Shown piece by piece: positions 33,869-39,044 of a stretch of 39,044 bases of DNA (position 1 is the first letter of the stretch; each line of letters starts with the position of its first letter). Source of the stretch: a virus. A model generated the notes under the pieces. It was not told where the DNA came from, ran no database searches, and worked only from the letters and a program-made list of their open reading frames with translations. The stretch spans positions 1 through 39,044 of IMG/VR virus record IMGVR_UViG_3300021335_000036, one strand, 5' to 3'. Both the position numbers and the translations under genes were made by a program.

Positions 33869-35245
33869 ATGCCAAAGATTAGAATTAATTTTCCAGATGA
33901 ATTAAGTTTAAAAAACGAACAGGTTGGAATCGGGACAAATGATCCAACTGCTCGTCTGGATGTTCGTGGCAATATTTTAGCTGATAATTCTGTTGGTGGT
34001 GATAACATTTCAACTATCACAAGATATGATGGTTTTCTAAATGAGACACAGACTCTATATCATAACTTATCAGTATCACAAGATTCAAAAGGCAATCTAA
34101 ATTCTTTATCAGGTGAGATTGTAATTAATGGAGAAGTTACAGTTTCTGATGATACTCCACTCACAGGAGGACGATTAGATAGTCTGACTGTGACTGGTAA
34201 GTTTGATTTACCACACGGTGGCTCAGAAGATAGAGAAGATACACCAGAGAAAGGAAGCACAAGATTTAACCAGGATTTAGGACAACTTGAGTTTTATACT
34301 GGTTATGAATGGAGAACTGTGAATTCTTATGCTGATGGGGGTGGTAGGGGGAGAGGTGTTTTTGGTGGTGGTAGTGTTCCTGGTAATACTTCTGTTATTG
34401 ATTTTATCAATATTCAAAATTTAGGAAATGCAGTTAATTTTGGAAATTTAACAGTAGCAAGAAGAGGAATCGGTGGTTGTTCTTCATCAATAAGAGGTCT
34501 TTTTGGTGGTGGGGATGACCCAACAGGAAATACAATTGACTATATTACTATTGCTGCTGAGGGCAATGCTATAGACTTTGGCGATTTAACTCATTCTGAT
34601 GTTCACGTAGGGTCTCTTTCATCTTCCACGAGAGGGATATGGGCAGGGGGAGTGGGACCTGCTAATGTAGATATAATTGATTATGTTGAAATTTCAACTC
34701 TTGGTAATGCATTAGATTTTGGAAATCTGATGGAACCAAATCACGCACCATCAGGCGTTTCAAATGGAGTAAGGGGTGTTTTTTGTGGTGGTAATACTGC
34801 TCAACCATTCCACGCTTCTGGAACTACCGATAGAATGCAATTTATAACCATATCATCCACAGGTGATACTGTTGATTTTGGAAACTTGACTCAATTTAGA
34901 GGATATATAAATGCATCTTCAAATTCAGTTAGAGGAATCTGCGCTAATGGATACACAACACCAACTTTTTCAAGAACAATTGATTATTTAACTATTGCAA
35001 CAACAGGAAATGCTATTGATTTTGGAGAAACTAGTCAATACTCTTACGGAACACAAGGTTGTGCAACGCAGACAAGGGCAATAGTTGCAGTTGGATCACA
35101 AATAGCACCAACTACAAGAATTAATGTTATCGAATATGTTGAAATTGCAACAACTGGTAATTCTGTTGACTTTGGAGATTTAACATTAGCAAGATCTGTT
35201 CTTGGTGCATTATCAGACTCTCACGGTGGACTAGGAGGTTTCTAA
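33869..35245 (+). CDS. Six-repeat propeller-like adhesin, paralogue 3 (458 aa)
   Basis: The amino terminus RINFPDELSLKNEQVGIGTN and PTARLDVRGNILADN repeats the stalk start of paralogues 1 and 2. LTGGRLDSLTVTGKFDLPHG, a R-F-N-Q-D-L-G-Q-L-E-F-Y strand and GYEWRTV follow (about 105-153), then a Gly/Arg-rich hinge (DGGGRGRG). Residues 161-458 contain six units, and the end is SDSHGGLGGF. It has its own late promoter, so its dose may be independent of paralogues 1 and 2. Unit 4 carries an insertion (AQPFHASGTTDRMQF), a place where a surface loop may be lengthened. Confidence 0.82.
   Translation: MPKIRINFPDELSLKNEQVGIGTNDPTARLDVRGNILADNSVGGDNISTITRYDGFLNETQTLYHNLSVSQDSKGNLNSLSGEIVINGEVTVSDDTPLTGGRLDSLTVTGKFDLPHGGSEDREDTPEKGSTRFNQDLGQLEFYTGYEWRTVNSYADGGGRGRGVFGGGSVPGNTSVIDFINIQNLGNAVNFGNLTVARRGIGGCSSSIRGLFGGGDDPTGNTIDYITIAAEGNAIDFGDLTHSDVHVGSLSSSTRGIWAGGVGPANVDIIDYVEISTLGNALDFGNLMEPNHAPSGVSNGVRGVFCGGNTAQPFHASGTTDRMQFITISSTGDTVDFGNLTQFRGYINASSNSVRGICANGYTTPTFSRTIDYLTIATTGNAIDFGETSQYSYGTQGCATQTRAIVAVGSQIAPTTRINVIEYVEIATTGNSVDFGDLTLARSVLGALSDSHGGLGGF
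34349..35245 (+). repeat. Six-unit protein repeat array, paralogue 3
   Basis: Units start at GRGVFGGG, IRGLFGGG, TRGIWAGG, VRGVFCGG, VRGICANG and TRAIVAVG. The last two have lost the G-G pair, suggesting that only the strand pattern, not the glycines, is strictly needed. Confidence 0.9.
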
Positions 35246-35246
35246 T

Positions 35247-38003
35247 ATGGCAAACTTAAGAGCAAACAGAATTACAAGCACAGAAGTCTTTGAGACCACT
35301 GGGTCCGTTCAGTTTGATGGTAGTGGTGATTATTTGAGTCTTGCAAGTAACAGTGACTTTCAATTCGGAAGTAATGATTATACAATTGAATCGTGGATAT
35401 ATTTGAAGAGTTTATCATCAATTCCAGCATTATTCGGCAGATATAATACTTCATCGGCAAGAGAACTTTATGTTGTAATTGGAAATGATGGATCAATTGC
35501 ACATAGAACTTCACCAGATGGAATAAATTATACTACTCATCAAACTTTACCTGGACTTATCACTACAAATAAGTGGATACATATAGCAATCTCAAAATCT
35601 GGTATCAATTCTTATATATCAGTAGATGGTACAGTTTATACTGGAACAGTAAATTCAACACTGCATACTTCAAGTCAAACAACATATGTTGGTAGTGTTT
35701 TACCTGGAACATTAGATAATTATTTTAATGGTCACATTTCCAACTTACGAGTCCTAAAAGGTCAAGCACTCTACACAGAAAACTTCACACCACCTACAAG
35801 AGAACTGGAAGTCATACCAAACACGGTTCTTTTAGCGTGTCAGTCAACAACCAAAGCAGACGAAGAGAAGACTGGCAAGACTATCACAGTCAATGGAAAT
35901 GCAGTTGCAAATGAACTCACTCCTGGTCTTCTTATAAATGTTGTGAAGTCTGGTGGAAGCAGTGCGATTACTGGGTCTGTTGAGTTTGATGGGACTGGGG
36001 ATTATTTGAATATTCCAGACAATGAAGGTTTTAATATGGGAACTGGAGATTTTACTCTTGAGTGTTGGGTAAATTCTTCTGACAATAGCGATTATCAAGG
36101 AATTTTTGGATCATATGACTATGATAGTGCGATGGTATTGTTTCAAATATCAAATACTGGAGTTCTACGTTTCGTAAATCCAGGTGCTATTGACATAACA
36201 GGAACAACTAATTTACGAGATGGTGGATGGCATCATATTGTAATGTGTAGAAGTGGTTCTACTTTAAGAGGATTTGTTGATGGTATACAAGAAATATCAA
36301 CAACTTATAGTTCTTCTATTGATTGGGGACATAACAATAATTCAATTGTCATTGGTATTGTAGATAGAACAGATTATCCTGGACAGTACGAATATAAAGG
36401 TTTCATCTCCAACCTCCGTATCATCAAAGGTACTGCACTCTACACATCAAACTTCATACCACCCACAAGAAATCTCACAAAACTTCCAGGCACTGTTCTC
36501 TTATGTTGCCAGGATTCTAATGACCCAACAACAGAAGCAACTGGTAAGACTATTACGGGTTATGGAGATTTACAAAAAGCAGATGGTGTTGAGTTAGTTA
36601 CAAATGGAACTTTTGATACTGATGTAAGTGGATGGACTACATACGAATCCACAAATACTTGGTCTTCTGGTAAGATGCAGATTACTAGAACTGGTGGTGG
36701 TGGTAGGTCAACATATCAAACATTTACGACAGTGCCTGGATATGTTTATACTATCAATTCTGAAGTAAATTCTGTTGGAAGTAGAGGAGATATTTATATA
36801 ATGTATGGAACTGGGTGGACTAATATAGACAACCCGCTTTTATATCTAGCAGGAACTAGTGGACAAACACGCATACTATCTGGACATTTTACTGCTACTA
36901 CTACCACAACAACTTTGGCGTTTGCTGTAGATGCTAATGGAACTTCAATTATTGTTGATAATGTCTCAGTAACCAAATTAGATCCAGGAAACAGAGCATC
37001 AGACTTCACACCATCAGTAGGTAGTGATGATTCAGTAGAATTTGCAGGACCAACAACGATAAACACAGAAAATTATTTCTATCTTCCAACAGGACCAACG
37101 GAACAAAGAGCACCAGTTGGAAATTATAATGCAGGAACTCGTGGGGTATTTGGTGGAGGAAGAGCACCTGGAGAAGTTAATGTTATTGATTATATTACAA
37201 TATCCTCTACAGGTGATGCACAAGACTTTGGAGATTTGACTACAGAAAGAACGGATGCATCTTCATTTTCATCAGCAACTAGAGGGGTCTATGCGGGTGG
37301 ATATGGAACCCCAACACTTAGAAATATAATTGATTATGTGACTATAAGTTCTACTGGAAATGCGGTTGATTTTGGTGATACTACCCAACCAGAGGGATTT
37401 TCTGGGACAGGATGTTCTAATGGGACTCGGGGGGTATGGGCAGCAGGGTCTAATCCAGTAATATCAAATATTTTAGAATATGTAACAATTGCATCAACTG
37501 GAAGTGCTCAAGACTTTGGAGATTTACGTGGAGGTCTTTCTGAAGGTGCTGCTTGTTCTTCACCTACAAGAGGAGTATTCTTTAGTGGTAATGGAAATGG
37601 AAATGCAATCAATTATATAACTATTGCATCAACTGGAAATGCACAAGACTTTGGAGATTGTATTAGAAATCAAAGTCGTGGTAGAGGAGGATCTTCAAAT
37701 ACAATTAAAGGAGTTTTTGGCGGTGGTTACGATCAACCATCAACTTCAGGAAATGTAATAGAGTATATAAATATCGCTACCATAGGCAATTCTATTGATT
37801 TTGGTGATTTATCTTACTCATCAAGACTATTAGGATCTGCTGCAAATTCAACCAGAGCAGTATTTAGTGGAGGTGTGGGTACATTTAATAATATTGAGTA
37901 TGTTACTATTCCAACAAACTCCAATTCCATAGACTTTGGCAATTTGACTATAGGAAGACACGCAGCAAATGGTCTTTCTAATGGTCACGGCGGCCTCGGA
38001 TAA
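35247..38003 (+). CDS. LamG-LamG-CBM-like-propeller adhesin, paralogue 4 (918 aa)
   Basis: This mosaic protein opens MANLRANRITSTEVFETTGS. Two LamG/concanavalin-like domains follow (about 19-225 and 235-445); each begins G-S-V-x-F-D-G-(S/T)-G-D-Y-L, has W-I/V and W-H/I-H-I strands, then N-G/K-x-I-S-N-L-R-x-x-K-G-x-A-L-Y-T-x-N-F-x-P-P-T-R. A CBM4/9-like domain (ELVTNGTFDTDVSGWTTYES to IIVDNVSVTKLD, about 448-578) is next, then a short linker with FYLPTGPTEQRAP, and six propeller units (631-918) ending SNGHGGLG. LamG and CBM folds bind glycans, so it likely recognises host polysaccharide. The R-F-N...E-W module of the other paralogues is missing here. It starts two bases after the previous stop. 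Confidence 0.85.
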   Translation: MANLRANRITSTEVFETTGSVQFDGSGDYLSLASNSDFQFGSNDYTIESWIYLKSLSSIPALFGRYNTSSARELYVVIGNDGSIAHRTSPDGINYTTHQTLPGLITTNKWIHIAISKSGINSYISVDGTVYTGTVNSTLHTSSQTTYVGSVLPGTLDNYFNGHISNLRVLKGQALYTENFTPPTRELEVIPNTVLLACQSTTKADEEKTGKTITVNGNAVANELTPGLLINVVKSGGSSAITGSVEFDGTGDYLNIPDNEGFNMGTGDFTLECWVNSSDNSDYQGIFGSYDYDSAMVLFQISNTGVLRFVNPGAIDITGTTNLRDGGWHHIVMCRSGSTLRGFVDGIQEISTTYSSSIDWGHNNNSIVIGIVDRTDYPGQYEYKGFISNLRIIKGTALYTSNFIPPTRNLTKLPGTVLLCCQDSNDPTTEATGKTITGYGDLQKADGVELVTNGTFDTDVSGWTTYESTNTWSSGKMQITRTGGGGRSTYQTFTTVPGYVYTINSEVNSVGSRGDIYIMYGTGWTNIDNPLLYLAGTSGQTRILSGHFTATTTTTTLAFAVDANGTSIIVDNVSVTKLDPGNRASDFTPSVGSDDSVEFAGPTTINTENYFYLPTGPTEQRAPVGNYNAGTRGVFGGGRAPGEVNVIDYITISSTGDAQDFGDLTTERTDASSFSSATRGVYAGGYGTPTLRNIIDYVTISSTGNAVDFGDTTQPEGFSGTGCSNGTRGVWAAGSNPVISNILEYVTIASTGSAQDFGDLRGGLSEGAACSSPTRGVFFSGNGNGNAINYITIASTGNAQDFGDCIRNQSRGRGGSSNTIKGVFGGGYDQPSTSGNVIEYINIATIGNSIDFGDLSYSSRLLGSAANSTRAVFSGGVGTFNNIEYVTIPTNSNSIDFGNLTIGRHAANGLSNGHGGLG
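35290..36530 (+). repeat. Tandem LamG-like domain duplication
   Basis: Two adjacent copies of about 200 codons share both protein and DNA likeness, strongest at the ends: ACTGGGTC-GTT-AGTTTGATGG at the start of each and the TCTACACA..AACTTCA.ACCACC region before the domain ends. The DNA likeness implies a more recent duplication than the propeller units. Confidence 0.8.
37137..38003 (+). repeat. Six-unit protein repeat array, paralogue 4
   Basis: Units start at TRGVFGGG, TRGVYAGG, TRGVWAAG, TRGVFFSG, IKGVFGGG and TRAVFSGG. Units 1-4 are closest to the family consensus (YITISSTGDAQDFGDLT). The array ends HGGLG directly at the stop. Confidence 0.9.
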
Positions 38004-38006
38004 ATA
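37999..38006 (+). promoter_or_regulatory. T4-type late promoter overlapping a stop codon (GATAAATA)
   Basis: GATAAATA begins in the last Gly codon of paralogue 4 and includes its TAA stop (38001-38003). It lies 20 bases before the ATG at 38027, where AAAGGA also gives a ribosome binding site. Confidence 0.7.
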
Positions 38007-38026
38007 CTTAAAGGACATATAAGACT

Positions 38027-39034
38027 ATGAGTTTACCTCCATCCGAAATACCATTAGGTGCAATGAGATTCAACTCTGACTCACAGAAGTTGGAGTATTG
38101 GGATGGTTCGCAGTGGGTTCAGGTTCATACATTCTCACCAAACCTGAATGGTGGTGCTCGTGGTGTTTTTGTAGGCGGAAGGCAAGAATATAGTCCACAA
38201 CTTTATATTAATACCATAGAATATATTACAATTTCTTCAACTGGTGATGTAACAGATTTTGGAGATTTGAGTGCTGCAAAAGGTGATGGTGCATCTTGCT
38301 CTTCAGCAACTCGTGGTTTGTTTACAGGTGGACAAACAGCAACAAATACAATTGAATATTTTACAATTTCTTCTACTGGAGATTCTAAAGATTTTGGAGA
38401 CTTAAATCAACCAAATAATAATCAATTGGGAGCACTTGCTGGTGCAACAAGAGGAATTTTTATGGGGGGTAGGGATTCTCCAGCGGCAGCAAGAGTTAAT
38501 ATAATTGATTATGTAACTATAGCATCATTAGGAAATGCAAAAGACTTTGGAGATTTATCAAATCCAACTAATTTGTGTACAGGATGTGCATCTCCAACAA
38601 GAGGTGTGATAATGGGAGGACAAAATCCAGCATCTACAAATACTATAGAATTTATAACAATATCAACACTTGGAGATGCACAAGACTTTGGAGATTTAAC
38701 TGCTGCTAAATTTTCTTCTGGTGGGTGCTCTAATGCAACCAGAGGTCTTTATGGTGGTTCTAATCCAATAACAAATACAATTGAGTTTATTACAATAGCA
38801 ACAACAGGGAATGCACAAAACTTTGGTGATTTGATCAATTCAGTTTCATTAGCAGCAGCGTGTTCTTCATCAACTCGTGGGGTATGGGGAGGTGGATATG
38901 CATCACCAGTTGTTGAAGTTAATGTTATTCAATATGTCTCAATATCTACAGAAGGAAATGCGGTAGATTTTGGAGACTTAAGTAATGTTAGATATTTGGG
39001 TTCTGCCTGCTCCAACGCTCACGGAGGTCTATAA
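38027..39034 (+). CDS. Six-repeat propeller-like protein without stalk, paralogue 5 (335 aa)
   Basis: It lacks the stalk start seen in paralogues 1-3 and begins directly in the linker module: LPPSEIPLGAMRFNSDSQKL, EYWDGSQWVQV (about 3-35). Six units follow from residue 44 to the end (TRGLFTGG, TRGIFMGG, TRGVIMGG, TRGLYGGS, TRGVWGGG after the first ARGVFVGG), and the protein stops at SNAHGGL. With its own late promoter and no visible attachment segment it may bind to another fibre or be a released or exchangeable tip. The start at 38027 is the first ATG after the promoter, and no in-frame extension is open through the upstream stop region. Confidence 0.82.
   Translation: MSLPPSEIPLGAMRFNSDSQKLEYWDGSQWVQVHTFSPNLNGGARGVFVGGRQEYSPQLYINTIEYITISSTGDVTDFGDLSAAKGDGASCSSATRGLFTGGQTATNTIEYFTISSTGDSKDFGDLNQPNNNQLGALAGATRGIFMGGRDSPAAARVNIIDYVTIASLGNAKDFGDLSNPTNLCTGCASPTRGVIMGGQNPASTNTIEFITISTLGDAQDFGDLTAAKFSSGGCSNATRGLYGGSNPITNTIEFITIATTGNAQNFGDLINSVSLAAACSSSTRGVWGGGYASPVVEVNVIQYVSISTEGNAVDFGDLSNVRYLGSACSNAHGGL
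38156..39034 (+). repeat. Six-unit protein repeat array, paralogue 5
   Basis: Six units of 45-51 residues carry the consensus IEYITISSTGD, x-x-x-F-G-D-L and a Cys or Ala before the S-(S/N/P)-x-(T)-R-G start of the next unit. The final unit is followed only by HGGL. Confidence 0.9.
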
Positions 39035-39044
39035 TGGGAATATT
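39034..39044 (+). CDS. Start of the next gene, cut by the window edge
   Basis: ATG at 39034 shares its A with the stop of paralogue 5 (TAATG), the coupling used elsewhere in this region. Only three codons and two bases are visible (MGI...), so no product can be named. Confidence 0.5.

Noticed and set aside
31081-39034. Diversity-generating retroelement
   Set aside because: The variable arrays and conserved gene ends prompted this, but no reverse transcriptase, template repeat or C-type lectin variable domain is visible in the window.
31609-39034. CRISPR array or DNA satellite
   Set aside because: The periodicity is at protein level, in frame inside genes; DNA units are not identical and spacers are not unique non-coding sequence.
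1-39044. tRNA genes, insertion sequences or integration sites
   Set aside because: I saw no cloverleaf, transposase, terminal inverted repeats or att-like direct repeats on reading through the window.

Overview
The window is a piece of a T4-like contractile-tailed phage genome, most probably a marine cyanophage (cyanomyovirus). The evidence is a run of baseplate genes in T4 order (gp25, gp6, a gp7-like giant, gp8), T4-type late promoters of the form NATAAATA in front of transcription units, and small conserved cyanophage-style ORFs and long fibre genes. All credible genes are on the + strand, packed with 1-base TAATG overlaps or gaps of a few bases. The host genus cannot be fixed from the sequence; cyanophage is inferred from family resemblance.

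Region 1 (1-700) is a GC-richer (about 55%) stretch of three small genes: a conserved phage ORF, an unrecognised 58-residue ORF and a 56-residue HicA-like protein. It ends at a hairpin (704-725). Region 2 (730-1235) holds a compact nested RNA fold (736-778), a sigma70-type promoter with 17-bp spacing (797-825) and a small HNH endonuclease: an early-type unit lying between other modules.

Region 3 (1229-2883) opens with a late promoter and carries small structural or assembly candidates: three overlapping reading frames (1258-1941, the last possibly PAAR-like), a 48-residue very basic protein and two unrecognised proteins. Region 4 (2900-17138) is the baseplate wedge: gp25, gp6, a 3372-residue gp7-like protein and gp8. 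The gp7-like protein has the T4 gp7 carboxy-terminal landmarks separated by some 1700 residues of inserted beta modules. Region 5 (17180-25560) is a 2725-residue DUF4815-type structural protein and a small coiled-coil partner.

Region 6 (25547-31069) holds four fibre-like genes, three of which share a carboxy-terminal domain of about 100 residues. Region 7 (31081-39034) is the most striking: five consecutive paralogues, each carrying exactly six copies of a roughly 47-residue repeat (TRGVFGGG ... IDYITIASTGNA.DFGDLT) and ending at a partial next repeat (S-x-x-H-G-G-L). I infer closed six-bladed propellers serving as a bank of exchangeable adhesins or receptor-binding tips. Two T4-type late promoters subdivide the bank, and one gene has acquired duplicated LamG-like domains. 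A further gene starts at 39034 and leaves the window.

Together the window encodes the wedge of the baseplate followed by the peripheral fibre and adhesin apparatus. Comparisons with T4 proteins are from memory, not from a search.
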